A DNA stretch of 64,000 nt from Halobaculum gomorrense (GCF_900129775.1 NZ_FQWV01000003.1:186001-250000), one strand, 5' to 3'; counted from the stretch's first letter, positions 17,714 through 27,538 are shown. The notes: a model not told the origin generated them from the sequence alone. Numbers and translations: made by a program.

Positions 17714-18109
17714 TTACTCCGTGCGTTGCTCGTAGTCCCCGCCCGGGCCGCTTCGATCCGTCGCGGCGTCTCCCGGGGCGGCGTCGCCGAGCGGACTCAT
17801 CGCGGGGTTGAACGCCTCATCATCGCTCGGTGAGTCGCCGTCGCCACCGGACGGCGACCGGTCGCGGCGCTCGTGTTCGCCGCGCTCGCGCGCGTCGCTC
17901 GTGAGCGCGAACTCCTCGGCGACGGGCTTTCGAGCGCGATAGCCGATCGCGATGGCGATGATGCCGGCGACGCCGTATACCACGACGGGCGTGGCGGTGA
18001 CGCCGAGTTCGCCGGTAACGACCGAGCGGTGCAGCGCCTGACCGATCGAGAGGGCACCGACGACGAGCATCGACGTGGAGACCACGCCGAGAAGCCGAGT
18101 CGAGACCAT
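17714..18109 (-). CDS. two-helix membrane protein with acidic disordered tail
   Basis: The 131-residue protein has two transmembrane helices in its first 60 residues (LLGVVSTSMLVVGALSIGQAL and VVVYGVAGIIAIAIGYRA). The rest is a tail rich in Ser, Gly, Asp and Pro. No homologous family recognised. The start is 82 bp from the end of hpt on the same strand. Confidence 0.6.
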   Translation of the reverse strand: MVSTRLLGVVSTSMLVVGALSIGQALHRSVVTGELGVTATPVVVYGVAGIIAIAIGYRARKPVAEEFALTSDARERGEHERRDRSPSGGDGDSPSDDEAFNPAMSPLGDAAPGDAATDRSGPGGDYEQRTE

Positions 18110-18190
18110 GCCGTACGTCGGTGTCCCGGCGTGAAAAGGATCGTGGGGTTCGCGGAGTTCCAGGCGGGCCCCTCGGGGAGAAACGGCGTC

Positions 18191-18757
18191 TCAGTCGTCG
18201 CCGTCCTCGTCGACGATGACGACCTCGCCGTCCTCGACGGTGACGTTGATCAGCGTCTTCACGGAGTGGTCGGTGTCGTCGAGCTTGTTCGGGCCGGCCT
18301 TCTTGATGACGGCGACCACATCGACCACGTCGGCGCCGATGTGGGTGAGCGCATCGAGGATGCCCTTCATCGTGCCGCCAGTCGAGAGCACGTCGTCGAG
18401 CACGAGCACCTTGTCGCCCTCGAATACGTCGTTGATGTACATCTCGCCCTCGGAGTAGCCCGTCTCCTGCTGGAGCGCGACCTCCCCGTCGAGGCCGTAC
18501 TCGCGCTTGCGGATGACGACCAGCGGGATGTCGGTCATCAGCGACAGCGCCGTCGAGATGTGGATCCCCATCGCGGCCGGCGTGACGATCTTGTCGACAT
18601 CTTCGATCTGGGCCTTCCGGATGATCCGGATGACGATCTCGCGGAGGAGTTCCGGCTCGAGCATGGGAACCCCGTCGCTGATCGGGTGGACGAAGTACTG
18701 GTACTCTCCCTTCTCGATGATCGGCGCATCCAGCAGGGACTGGCGCAGGCGGTCCAT
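18191..18757 (-). CDS. hpt: hypoxanthine/guanine phosphoribosyltransferase
   Basis: The 188-residue purine salvage enzyme has the PRPP-binding loop [21 protein letters not shown] near residue 115. It starts [29 protein letters not shown] like archaeal HGPRTases. It converts hypoxanthine or guanine plus PRPP to IMP or GMP. ATG 18757 is chosen over the ORF start at 18883. A CGCTTTTCAC element (opposite strand of 18779-18788) lies 22-31 bp upstream as promoter. It is divergent from the Mrp operon. Confidence 0.88.
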   Translation of the reverse strand: MDRLRQSLLDAPIIEKGEYQYFVHPISDGVPMLEPELLREIVIRIIRKAQIEDVDKIVTPAAMGIHISTALSLMTDIPLVVIRKREYGLDGEVALQQETGYSEGEMYINDVFEGDKVLVLDDVLSTGGTMKGILDALTHIGADVVDVVAVIKKAGPNKLDDTDHSVKTLINVTVEDGEVVIVDEDGDD

Positions 18758-18912
18758 GCCGCCGGTACCGTCACGGAGGTGAAAAGCGCGGCGGATCCCG
18801 GTAGCGCTCGGGTGCGCGTCCCGCCCCACGACGATGCACGAGGGGCGGGTCGCCGGCGCTACCGACGGTCGATTCGGGAACACCTAAGTCCGCGACAGCC
18901 GACCGCGGACGT

Positions 18913-21330
18913 GTGCTCGAAACAGTTCTCGCCGTGGTGTTCCTCCCGTTCGTGGGGGCCGCCCTCACGCCGCTCGTCTATCGGGTGCTTGGGGAGCGCA
19001 CGGCGTACTACGCGGCCGCCGTCGCGGCCGTCTGCCTCGGGCTCGTCACCCGGCTGTACCTGACCGGCGCCCACGGGGTCGCGGCCGTCGAGTGGGTCCC
19101 GTCGCTCGGCGTCTCGTTGGCGTTCTACGTCGACGGGCTGGCGCTACTGATCTCGTTTCTCGCCTCGGGCGTCGGGGTGCTCATCCTGACGTACTCGGGG
19201 GGGTACATGCACGGTGAACCGGGACAGGCGAAGTACTACGCCACGCTGCTGGCGTTCATGGGCTCGATGCTCGGCGTCGCGCTCGCGGGCGACCTGTTCG
19301 CGCTGTTCACGTTCTGGGAGCTGACGAGCCTTTCGTCGTTCCTGCTCATCGGCCACTACACGAGCGAGGCCGACAGTCAGTACGCGGCGCGCAAATCCAT
19401 GCTCATCACCGTCGCTGGCGGGCTGTTCATGCTCGTCGGCTTCCTCCTGCTGTCGTGGGCGGGCGACACCACCCTCATCGCCGGGGAGGGGTCGCTCACC
19501 GCGAACGCGGGCGGGGTGATCGAGACGCTCCGAACCGCCGGGCTGTTCGTTCCGACGCTGCTGTTGCTCGCCGTCGGCGCGGCGACGAAGTCCGCGCAGG
19601 TGCCGTTCCACGTCTGGCTGCCCAACGCCATGGAGGCGCCGACGCCGGTGTCTGCGTTCCTCCACTCGGCGACGATGGTGAAGGCGGGCGTGTACCTCGT
19701 CGGCCGGTTCCGACCGTTCTTCCTGTCGGAGACCGCGGGCGGCCACGGCGCCGCCGCGGCGGAGGCCGCCGCCGCGCTCGTCCCCGAGTGGACGGTCGTG
19801 TTCGCGACGCTGGGACTGGTGACGATGACCGTCGCGGCCGTGCTCGCGGTGGGGTCGACCGACATCAAGCAGCTGCTCGCGTACTCGACGGCCTCGCATC
19901 TCGGACTCATCGTCGCCGCCTTCGGGATCGCCAACTCCTACGGTGCGGAGGGCGGGGCGTTTCACATCCTGAATCACGCCTCGTTCAAGGCGGCGCTGTT
20001 CCTCGTCGCGGGGATCGTCGCCCACGAGGCCGGCACCCGGCGGATCGACCGCCTCTCGGGGCTGCGACACGACCTGCCGGTCACCGCGATCGTCGCCGCG
20101 GTTGCGTCGCTGTCGATGGCCGGCGTTCCACCGTTCAACGGATTCTACTCCAAGGAACTGCTGTTCGAGGCGACCTACGAGTACGCCCACGAGATCGGCG
20201 GGCTGACGTGGGCGTTCCCCGTCGTCGCCGTCCTCGGCTCGGTGTTTACGTTCCTCTATTCGATCAAGTTCCTCTCGCTGTTCCTCGGCGAGCGCGACGA
20301 GGCGTTGGGTCACGTGCACTCGCCGCCGCTGTCGATGCTCGCGCCGCCGGCCGTCCTCGCGGTCGTCGTCGGGGTCGTCAGCCTCGACCCGATGATCGCG
20401 GTGAACGCGATCGTCGGCGAGGTGTACGGGTCGACCGTCCCCGGCGAGGCGCACTCGTTCACCGTCGGCCTGCCGACCGCGCTCAAGCCGGCCGTCGTCA
20501 TGAGCGCCGTCACGATCGGCGTCGGCGCGCTCGCGTGGCCCCAGTACGACCGGATCCACGACGGCGTCCGGTCGGCGCTGCGGGGTCCGGTGCGGGCGGA
20601 CTGGTGGTACGACAACGCCGTGGCGGGGCTGACGGCGCTGTCGAAGCGGGTTGTCCCTCGCGTCCAGAACGGCCTCGTGCGCACGTACGCCGCCTGGGTG
20701 CTGGTCGGAGCCAGCGCGCTGGCGGTCGGCGGGTACGTCGCAGCCGGCGTCGAACTCCCCGCGCTGGCGGTGCCGGCGGAGACCACCGTCGCCGTGAGCG
20801 TCGTCCTCGCGGTCGCCGTCGTGGGGGCGATCGCGGTGACTGACGCCCCCTCACACGTCGCCGGAGTGCTCACCCTCTCGATCCTCGGGTTCATGGTCGC
20901 GGTGTTCTACGTCCTCGCGGACGCGCCCGACCTCGCGCTCACGCAGTTGACCGTCGAGACGCTCGTCCTCGTCATCTTCCTCCTCGTCCTCGATCGACTG
21001 CCGGCGTGGTACGGCGAGACCGACCGACTCACCGCCGTGCGGGACGCGGCCGTCGCGGGCGCGGTCGGACTCACGGTCGCCGGGACGGTGCTGGTCTCGA
21101 CGGCGGCGTCGCCGGACACGATCGCAGAGGGGCTGATCGCCCGCGCGGGCCTCCCGCCGGGGGAACACGTCGGACTGTTCACCGACTACGGCGGCGGCCA
21201 GAACATCGTGAACGTCATCCTCGTCGATCTGCGCGCGTTCGACACGATGGGCGAGATCTCCGTCGTCGCCATGGCCGCCCTGTCGGTGCTCACGCTGATC
21301 CGGATGCGCGAGCGGGGTGAAGCGCAGTGA
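18913..21330 (+). CDS. mnhA: Mrp Na+/H+ antiporter subunit A
   Basis: This 805-residue, GTG-initiated protein has an NuoL/antiporter core of about 14 helices. It includes the conserved KSAQVPFHVWLPNAMEAPTP and ATMVKAGVYLV segments with the key Lys. The C-terminal DUF4040 (MbhD-like) segment reads VFYVLADAPDLALTQLTVE. A final MbhE-like stretch reads GGGQNIVNVILVDLRAFDTMGE. It forms the proton/sodium path of the Mrp complex that expels Na+ and keeps pH. It opens a seven-gene operon with GTGA/ATGA overlaps at nearly every junction. Confidence 0.95.
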   Translation: MLETVLAVVFLPFVGAALTPLVYRVLGERTAYYAAAVAAVCLGLVTRLYLTGAHGVAAVEWVPSLGVSLAFYVDGLALLISFLASGVGVLILTYSGGYMHGEPGQAKYYATLLAFMGSMLGVALAGDLFALFTFWELTSLSSFLLIGHYTSEADSQYAARKSMLITVAGGLFMLVGFLLLSWAGDTTLIAGEGSLTANAGGVIETLRTAGLFVPTLLLLAVGAATKSAQVPFHVWLPNAMEAPTPVSAFLHSATMVKAGVYLVGRFRPFFLSETAGGHGAAAAEAAAALVPEWTVVFATLGLVTMTVAAVLAVGSTDIKQLLAYSTASHLGLIVAAFGIANSYGAEGGAFHILNHASFKAALFLVAGIVAHEAGTRRIDRLSGLRHDLPVTAIVAAVASLSMAGVPPFNGFYSKELLFEATYEYAHEIGGLTWAFPVVAVLGSVFTFLYSIKFLSLFLGERDEALGHVHSPPLSMLAPPAVLAVVVGVVSLDPMIAVNAIVGEVYGSTVPGEAHSFTVGLPTALKPAVVMSAVTIGVGALAWPQYDRIHDGVRSALRGPVRADWWYDNAVAGLTALSKRVVPRVQNGLVRTYAAWVLVGASALAVGGYVAAGVELPALAVPAETTVAVSVVLAVAVVGAIAVTDAPSHVAGVLTLSILGFMVAVFYVLADAPDLALTQLTVETLVLVIFLLVLDRLPAWYGETDRLTAVRDAAVAGAVGLTVAGTVLVSTAASPDTIAEGLIARAGLPPGEHVGLFTDYGGGQNIVNVILVDLRAFDTMGEISVVAMAALSVLTLIRMRERGEAQ

Positions 21331-21872
21331 GCGACGACGCCGTCGCCGGCGACCGCTCCGCTGCGGCCGACCGCGAAGCGGCGACCGAACGCGCCGTCCG
21401 CGAGAGCTATGACCGCCACACGACAGTCATCGCGCGCACGGTCGTCCGGGTCGTCGTTCCGATCATCCTCGTGACGGCCGTCGGGCTGCTGCTACAGGGA
21501 CACAACCGACCGGGTGGCGGCTTCATCGGCGCGGTCCTGACCGCGACCGCGTTCGTGCTCGTGTACGTCATCTTCGGGATGGAGTACCTCCAGGACGACT
21601 TTCTGGGCCTCAGAGCGGCCGATGGCGGCTCTCACGCAGCCGTCGAGTACTACCGGTGGCTGTTCGCGGCCGGCCTCGCGCTGGCAGCCGGGAGCGGTAT
21701 GGCTCCGTTGATCGCGGGACTCCCGTTCCTGACGCAGGCCGTCCTGTTCTTGCATCACATCCCGCTGTACGGCGAGTTCGAACTCGCCTCGGCGTTCGCC
21801 TTCGACCTCGGGGTGTATCTCACGGTCGTCGGCGGGCTGCTCACGGTCCTCGGGGAGGTGGGTTCCGAATGA
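21327..21872 (+). CDS. mnhB: Mrp antiporter subunit B
   Basis: The 181-residue subunit has a hydrophilic N-terminus of about 35 residues followed by four helices. It contains the MnhB hallmark GLLLQGHNRPGGGFIGAVL. It is a structural membrane subunit of the Mrp complex. The GTG start overlaps the mnhA stop by 4 bp. Confidence 0.93.
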   Translation: MSDDAVAGDRSAAADREAATERAVRESYDRHTTVIARTVVRVVVPIILVTAVGLLLQGHNRPGGGFIGAVLTATAFVLVYVIFGMEYLQDDFLGLRAADGGSHAAVEYYRWLFAAGLALAAGSGMAPLIAGLPFLTQAVLFLHHIPLYGEFELASAFAFDLGVYLTVVGGLLTVLGEVGSE

Positions 21873-22324
21873 CCGCGCAGGTGGTGCTCGCGGCGACGCT
21901 GGGCCTGCTGTTCGCGCTGGGGACGTTCCTCGTCCTCCGGCGCGACGTGGTTCGCGTCGTCTGGGGCGTCTCGATCATCTCGCAGGCCGCGAACGTCTAC
22001 CTCATAACGATGGGCGGGCTGTCGGGGGGCGCGCCGATCGGCTCATTCGGCGAGGGCGCGCCCCCGACGGACCCGCTCGTGCAGGCGCTGGTGCTCACCG
22101 CCATCGTCATCGGCTTCGGGACGACGGCGCTGGCGCTGGTGCTCACGTACCGGGTGTACGAAGAGCACGGCACGATCGACACGCACGCACTGGCGGAGGC
22201 CGACCCCGACCGCGCGTCCGCCGACGGCGGGACGGCGAACCGAGCCGTGACCGCGACCCACGACGGACCCCTCGACACGGAGACCACAGACGACAGAATG
22301 ACTCACGGAGGTGACGAGCGATGA
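21869..22324 (+). CDS. mnhC: Mrp antiporter subunit C (NuoK-like)
   Basis: The 151-residue NuoK-like subunit has three helices, including WGVSIISQAANVYLI and PLVQALVLTAIVIGFGTTAL. It then has an acidic C-terminal tail of roughly 45 residues (LAEADPDRASADGGTANRA), longer than in most bacterial MnhC. The ATG 21869 overlaps mnhB by 4 bp. Confidence 0.92.
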   Translation: MTAQVVLAATLGLLFALGTFLVLRRDVVRVVWGVSIISQAANVYLITMGGLSGGAPIGSFGEGAPPTDPLVQALVLTAIVIGFGTTALALVLTYRVYEEHGTIDTHALAEADPDRASADGGTANRAVTATHDGPLDTETTDDRMTHGGDER

Positions 22325-24117
22325 CCGGTCAGATCGTCATCGCACCGATGCTGGTGGCACTGAGCACGGCGATCCTCGCGCTGTTGGCCCGCTTCGACGG
22401 CCGCGTCGAGAAGGCCGTGAGCCTCGTCGGCGCCGGCGGCTACGCCGTCGCCGTGGCGGCCCTGTTCGACGCGGTCGTGCTCGCGCCGGGCGGGCCGACG
22501 ACGCTCACGTACGGCGTCTCCGACTGGCAGGCGCCGTTCGGGATCGTCCTCGTCGCCGACGCGCTGTCGGCGTTCATGCTCGCGCTCGCGGCGCCGGTGG
22601 TCGTCGCCGCGGCGGTCTACTCGGTCGTGTCCGTCGACGAGCGGGGACAGCGGCTGTCGTACCACCCGCTGTTCCATTTCATGGTCCTCGGGGTCTCCGG
22701 CGCGTTCCTCACTGGCGACGTGTTCAACCTCTTCGTGTGGTTCGAGGTGATGCTCATGTCCAGTTACGTGCTCGTGCTGTTCTACTCGGGGCGCGAGCAC
22801 ACGCGGGCCGCCCTCGGCTACGTCGTCCTCAACCTCCTCGCGTCGGCGCTGATGCTCGTCGCCATCGGCGGGCTGTACGCCACGACGGGAACGCTGAACA
22901 TGGCGGACATGGCCCGACGACTCGCCGATCCGGCGGCCTATGGCGTCGCGGTCGCTCCCACGTTGGGCCTCGGCGCGCTCCTGTTGTCCGTGTTCGCCGT
23001 GAAAGCCGGGACGGTCCCGTTCCACTTCTGGGTCCCGTCGGCGTACCGCGCGGCGCCCGCGCCGGTCACCGCGGTGCTCGCCGGTGTCGTGAAGAAAGTC
23101 GGTGTGTACGCGGTGATACGCCTGTTCTTCACCGTCTTCGGCGGCGCCGCCTATGCGAGCACCTCGACGTTCGCGTACGTCGGGCCGGTGCTCATGCTGT
23201 TGGCCGGTGCGTCGATCATCCTCGGGGGCGTGGGCGCCGCGGGCCGCGAGGACGTCGACGGGCTGCTGGCGTTCTCCAGCATCGGACAGGTCGGCTTCAT
23301 CGTGCTTCCGTTGGGGGCCGCGATGACCGTTCCCGCGGCGACGACGACGCTCGCCGGCGCGGAGACGATGCTCGCGGTTCTCGGCGTGACGGCCGCGCTG
23401 GTGTACTCGCTGACCCATGCGCTCGCGAAGCCGCTGCTGTTCCTCGCGTCGGGGACGATCCGCTCCGCGCTGGGGACGACCGACTTCGCGCAGTTGGGCG
23501 GTCTCGCGCGGCGCACCCCGCTGCTCGCGGGGGGGTTCCTGCTGGGCAGCCTCGCGCTCGTCGGCGTCCCGCCGATCCTCGGGTTCTTCGGGAAACTGCT
23601 CGTGTTTCGAACGGTCGCGGAGGGGATCGCCGCCGGCATGCCTGCCGGCGCGCTCGCGGCCGCGACCATGCTCGTGGGTGCCATCCTCACCATCGCGTAC
23701 GTCACCCGGGGGTGGAATCAGGTGTTCTGGGGCGAGCCGACCGAACGGGTGCAGCAGCTGATCCCGGTGCGGTGGGGTCGCAGCAGGTTCGCCGGCGACG
23801 GCGACGCGGGTTCCAGCAGCATCGCGCCCGACGGCGGTCCGTCGACGGTCACCGACCGCGCGCTCGTCGTGCAGGTGGCCGTCGTGGTCGCGCTGGCGCT
23901 CGGGCTGGTCGGTCTCGGCGTGGGCGCAGAGGTCGTCGTCGACGCCGCCACGGACGCCGCGCACGCGGCGACCGGCACCGACGCGTACGTCGAGGCGGTC
24001 GCGCCGGTCGACCCCGGCGCCGAGTACAGTCCGTCGCACGCCGCCGGCGCCGCGAACGCGTCGGACGGAAGCCACAGCCTCGACGCGTCGGCGGCGGTCG
24101 ACGGGGGTGAGCGCTGA
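22321..24117 (+). CDS. mnhD: Mrp antiporter subunit D
   Basis: The 598-residue NuoM/N-like antiporter subunit contains the conserved KAGTVPFHFWVPSAYRAAPAPV region and the downstream KVGVYAVIRLF. The last 110 residues hold a hydrophilic stretch, one further helix and an Ala/Asp-rich tail. It pairs with MnhA for ion transport. ATGA overlap with mnhC and a one-base TGATG junction with mnhE. Confidence 0.95.
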   Translation: MTGQIVIAPMLVALSTAILALLARFDGRVEKAVSLVGAGGYAVAVAALFDAVVLAPGGPTTLTYGVSDWQAPFGIVLVADALSAFMLALAAPVVVAAAVYSVVSVDERGQRLSYHPLFHFMVLGVSGAFLTGDVFNLFVWFEVMLMSSYVLVLFYSGREHTRAALGYVVLNLLASALMLVAIGGLYATTGTLNMADMARRLADPAAYGVAVAPTLGLGALLLSVFAVKAGTVPFHFWVPSAYRAAPAPVTAVLAGVVKKVGVYAVIRLFFTVFGGAAYASTSTFAYVGPVLMLLAGASIILGGVGAAGREDVDGLLAFSSIGQVGFIVLPLGAAMTVPAATTTLAGAETMLAVLGVTAALVYSLTHALAKPLLFLASGTIRSALGTTDFAQLGGLARRTPLLAGGFLLGSLALVGVPPILGFFGKLLVFRTVAEGIAAGMPAGALAAATMLVGAILTIAYVTRGWNQVFWGEPTERVQQLIPVRWGRSRFAGDGDAGSSSIAPDGGPSTVTDRALVVQVAVVVALALGLVGLGVGAEVVVDAATDAAHAATGTDAYVEAVAPVDPGAEYSPSHAAGAANASDGSHSLDASAAVDGGER

Positions 24118-24701
24118 TGCGTCGTTGGATCTCCAACGCGGTGGCGTTCACGGCGCTGTGGATCTTCGTCCGGGGCGTCGAGCTGACGCCCGTGCGCCTC
24201 GTCGAGGAGGGCCTGATCGGCCTGCTCGTGAGCCTCCCGCTCGCGTACGCCGTGCGGAACTTCTACGGCCGAGCACCGGTCGCCCGGAGCATCCGGGTGC
24301 TCCCGTCCGTCGGCCTGTACCTGTTGGTGTTCCTCCGGGAGCTGCTCGTGGCGAACGTCGCCGTCGCGCGGACCGTCGTCTCGCCGTCGCTACCGATCGA
24401 CCCCGCGGTCGTGGAGGTTCCGCTGCGGGTCGAGTCGGACGCCGCGGTGACGACCATCGCGAACTCGATCACGCTGACGCCCGGAACCCTGACCATGGAC
24501 TACGACGCAGACGCCAACAGCCTATACGTGCACAGCCTCGACGGCGACGACATCCTCGACCCGATCCGGACCTGGGAGGACTACGCGCTCGTGATCTTCA
24601 ACGAGCCGTTGAAGCCCGGCGACCCGGTGCCGGAGCCGCGTGACGCCGCCGCCGACAGCGACACCACCGCCGCCGACAGCGACGACGGAGGTGAGCGATG
24701 A
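24117..24701 (+). CDS. mnhE: Mrp antiporter subunit E
   Basis: The 194-residue subunit has two N-terminal helices and the family's soluble domain: LRVESDAAVTTIANSITLTPGTLTMDY and YVHSLDGDD are classical MnhE segments. A short Asp/Ser/Ala tail is added. It is required for Mrp complex assembly. Confidence 0.92.
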   Translation: MRRWISNAVAFTALWIFVRGVELTPVRLVEEGLIGLLVSLPLAYAVRNFYGRAPVARSIRVLPSVGLYLLVFLRELLVANVAVARTVVSPSLPIDPAVVEVPLRVESDAAVTTIANSITLTPGTLTMDYDADANSLYVHSLDGDDILDPIRTWEDYALVIFNEPLKPGDPVPEPRDAAADSDTTAADSDDGGER

Positions 24702-24994
24702 CCGAAGCGTCCGCGCTCGGCGGCGTGCTTCCGCTCGTGTTGCAGGGGGCGCTCGTGCTGTCGGCAGTGCTCACGCTCGCGGTCGGCTACCGCGTCATCA
24801 CCGGACCGACGACGCCGGACCGCGTCGTCGCCCTCGACGTGATCGGAACGAACGTCGTCGCGATAGCCGCGCTGTACGCGATGATCCGGGGATTGGGCCT
24901 GTTTCTCGACGTGGCGCTCGTGCTCGCGATCATCGGATTCATCAGCACCGTCACCGTGGCTCGGTACGTGACCGAGGGGGACATCATCGAGTGA
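24698..24994 (+). CDS. mnhF: Mrp antiporter subunit F
   Basis: The 98-residue three-helix subunit carries the MnhF signature GPTTPDRVVALDVIGTN and FLDVALVLAIIGFISTV. It overlaps mnhE by ATGA and mnhG by GTGA. Confidence 0.92.
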   Translation: MTEASALGGVLPLVLQGALVLSAVLTLAVGYRVITGPTTPDRVVALDVIGTNVVAIAALYAMIRGLGLFLDVALVLAIIGFISTVTVARYVTEGDIIE

Positions 24995-25389
24995 CCATGG
25001 CCGGAGCAATCGCAACCGCGCCGCCCGGACCGCTCGTGTCGCTGTTGGTCGTCGCGCTCGTCGTCGTCGGGTCGTTCTTCCTCACCGTGGGGACGATCGG
25101 CCTGCTGCGGCTGCCGAACGTGTACAACCGCCTGCACGCCACCTCGAAGGCGACGACGCTCGGCGCCTCCGGCATCGCGCTCGCCGCCTGGGCGTACTTC
25201 GGCCCCGGTGGCGCGGGGATGAAGGCGCTGGTGACGGTGCTGTTTCTATTCTTGACGGCGCCGACGGGCGGACACATGATCTCCCGGGCGGCCCAGCGCA
25301 TGGGCGTCGAGTTCGAGGAGGGCGTCACCTGGCCGGGTCGCGTCGACGAGACGCCCGAGCAGCCCGCCGACGGAAACGAGCACGACTGA
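24991..25389 (+). CDS. mnhG: Mrp antiporter subunit G
   Basis: The 132-residue subunit has three helices and the MnhG core IGLLRLPNVYNRLHATSKATTLG. The GTG at 24991 is preferred because every other junction in the operon has a 1-4 bp overlap; ATG 24997 two codons later is the alternative. It is the last gene of the operon. Confidence 0.9.
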   Translation: MTMAGAIATAPPGPLVSLLVVALVVVGSFFLTVGTIGLLRLPNVYNRLHATSKATTLGASGIALAAWAYFGPGGAGMKALVTVLFLFLTAPTGGHMISRAAQRMGVEFEEGVTWPGRVDETPEQPADGNEHD

Positions 25390-25441
25390 AGCGACGAACC
25401 GAACGGGCCGTCACCGACGCTGCCTCTGCCGGCACGACGGG

Positions 25442-26644
25442 CTACGCGCGGCCGGCCAACTCGGACGCCAGTTCGTCCGCGATACGCAGCCCCAGGTCGA
25501 GCTTCTCGCCGGCGACCTCGCGCGCCTCGTCCGCGCGCACGATCAGCGCGCGCGTCTCGGCCTCGCCCATGACGGCCGCGTCGTTGGCGACGACGAACGC
25601 GAGGTCGGCGCGCGCGAGCGTCTCGCGCGCCTTGCCGGCGAGCGCCTCGTCGTCGCCGCCGGATTCGGCCTTGAACCCGACGAGCGGGAGATCGGGGTAC
25701 TCCCCACGCACGGTGTCCAACAGCTTCCGCGTCGGCGTCAGATCCAGCGTCAGCGACTCCGCGCCCGAGCGGATCTTCCCCTCGGCGGCCTCGACGGTGT
25801 AATCCGAGATGGCCGCCGCCGAGATGAGCGCGTCGGCGTCCGCGCACGCCTCGACGGCGGCGTCGGTCATCTCGGCGGCCGACTCCACGTCGACCACGTC
25901 CGCGTACGGTAGTTCGCTGCTCTCGGGCCCCCCGCCCGCCCGGCTCGCGTCGTGCAGGAGCGTCACGTCGGCGCCGCAGACGTGGAGCGCGCGCGCGACC
26001 GCCCGCCCCGTCCGGCCGGACGCGCGGTTGGTGAGCACGCGCACGTCGTCGACGGCCTCGCTGGTCGCGCCCGATGTGACGACGACCCGCCGACCCGCCA
26101 GCGGCCGGTCACCGGCCGCACGGGCCGTCTCGGTCACGATCGCCGTCTCGGTCGCGATCTTCGCTTTCCCCTCTTCGATCCGCGGGTCGACGAATGCGAC
26201 GCCCCACGACTCGACACGGTCGATCGCCTCCAGCACACCGGGATGGTCGTACATCGGCTCGTGCATCGCGGGCGCGCACACGACCGGGACGCCCGCCCCC
26301 AGCGCGGTCGTCGCGCACGTCGTGACCGGCGTGTCGTCGACCGCGGCAGCGATCTTGCCGACGGTGTTGGCCGTCGCCGGCGCCAGCAGCAGCACGTCGG
26401 CCCAGCCGTCGCGCCCGCACAGCTCGACGTGCTCGACGCCGCCGGTGATCTCGGTGACGACATCGCGCTCGGTCGCGAACTCGACGGCCCACGGGTGGAC
26501 GATCCCGGTCGCGGCGTCGGTCATCACCGCGCGGACGGCGGCGCCGTGGCGGCGAAGCTCGTGGGCGAGTTCGACCACTTTGACCGCCGCGATCGAACCG
26601 GAGACGCCGAGGGCGACGTTGGTGTCGGCGAGGAGGTCGCTCAT
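25442..26644 (-). CDS. coaBC: bifunctional phosphopantothenoylcysteine decarboxylase/phosphopantothenate--cysteine ligase
   Basis: The 400-residue fusion enzyme has an N-terminal FMN-dependent CoaC domain with GVSGSIAAVKVVEL, the PASANT-like APATANTVGKIA and APAMHEPMY. The C-terminal CoaB domain has VVVTSGATSEAVDDVRVLTNRASG and KAESGG. It makes 4'-phosphopantetheine in coenzyme A synthesis. GGCTTTACC about 27 bp upstream on its strand is a likely promoter. Length matches bacterial CoaBC. Confidence 0.93.
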   Translation of the reverse strand: MSDLLADTNVALGVSGSIAAVKVVELAHELRRHGAAVRAVMTDAATGIVHPWAVEFATERDVVTEITGGVEHVELCGRDGWADVLLLAPATANTVGKIAAAVDDTPVTTCATTALGAGVPVVCAPAMHEPMYDHPGVLEAIDRVESWGVAFVDPRIEEGKAKIATETAIVTETARAAGDRPLAGRRVVVTSGATSEAVDDVRVLTNRASGRTGRAVARALHVCGADVTLLHDASRAGGGPESSELPYADVVDVESAAEMTDAAVEACADADALISAAAISDYTVEAAEGKIRSGAESLTLDLTPTRKLLDTVRGEYPDLPLVGFKAESGGDDEALAGKARETLARADLAFVVANDAAVMGEAETRALIVRADEAREVAGEKLDLGLRIADELASELAGRA

Positions 26645-26719
26645 CGGCCGTGAGATAGGAGGGTTCAGATGGTAAAGCCTCGCGGTGTGTGAGCGACCCC
26701 GCCGTCGGCCGCGGGCGCG

Positions 26720-27538
26720 TCAGTCCTCGCGCCCGGCCGCCCCGCCGCCGCCGTCCTCGTACCACTCGTCGTCGACGCGACCGAGGTCGTCGTCGACGAG
26801 GCTCGGGTGCGTCCGCTGGCGGTCGGGGTGTTCCTCGGCGAAGTACTCTCGCATCGTCTCTCGGGACTCGGCGGCGCGGCGCTCCCGCTCGGCGGCGGTG
26901 ATCTCCTCGCAGCCCGGGGGTACCTCGCGCCCGCGGTCGGTGAAGTACCCCGCCGGGACGACCCAGTCGTGGTAGAACGGTACCTCCGCGTCGTGCAGGA
27001 GGGTGATCGCCGCCTCCGCGCCGTGGCCCGCGGCGACGACGGCCTGGTGATAGCGCTCGGCGAGCCGACCGGCCGCGTACACGCCGTCGACGGACGTTCG
27101 CCCGAGGGCGTGCTCCTCGACGTAGCGCTTGCTCCCGGCGTCGCGAACGTCGACGCCGAGCCCGTCGAGGTAGTCCGCGTCGGCCCACGACGCCGCGACG
27201 ACCCGCGCCGCCGTGACCGCGGACCCATCGTCGAGCGCGGCGGTGAAGGCGCCGGCCTCGCCGGTGACCCCCTCGACGAGCCCCGACCGAACGTCGGCGC
27301 CGCTGTGCTCGGCCTGCTCGCGGAGCAGATCGGCGAACAGCCGGGGGTTCACGCCCGCGGGGAAGCCGGGGACGTTCTCGAGGTGGGCGTTGCGCCGGAG
27401 GATGGACTCGTCGCCGGCGACCACGAGCGTCGCGAGGTCGGCGCGCGCGAGGAACGTCGCCGCGGTCAGGCCGGCGCCGCCGCCGCCAACGACGAGCGCG
27501 TCGTAGTCGGCGTCGGTGTCGAGCGTCGTGTCGGTCAT
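26720..27538 (-). CDS. thioredoxin-reductase-like flavoprotein lacking redox cysteines and the NAD(P) domain
   Basis: This 272-residue protein has an N-terminal FAD loop (DALVVGGGGAGLTAATFLARA) and the C-terminal FAD segment (GVYAAGRLAERYHQAVVAAGHGAEAA). Together they are typical of the thioredoxin reductase family. The usual 100-120-residue NADPH-binding domain with its second GxGxxA and CxxC pair is missing. The FAD halves are joined by a short linker near residue 120, and the only cysteine is in PPGCEE near the acidic tail. It is therefore not a classical thioredoxin reductase. Partner and electron donor unknown. It ends on an Asp/Gly-rich tail and follows the ABC exporter gene in the same direction. 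Confidence 0.8.
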   Translation of the reverse strand: MTDTTLDTDADYDALVVGGGGAGLTAATFLARADLATLVVAGDESILRRNAHLENVPGFPAGVNPRLFADLLREQAEHSGADVRSGLVEGVTGEAGAFTAALDDGSAVTAARVVAASWADADYLDGLGVDVRDAGSKRYVEEHALGRTSVDGVYAAGRLAERYHQAVVAAGHGAEAAITLLHDAEVPFYHDWVVPAGYFTDRGREVPPGCEEITAAERERRAAESRETMREYFAEEHPDRQRTHPSLVDDDLGRVDDEWYEDGGGGAAGRED

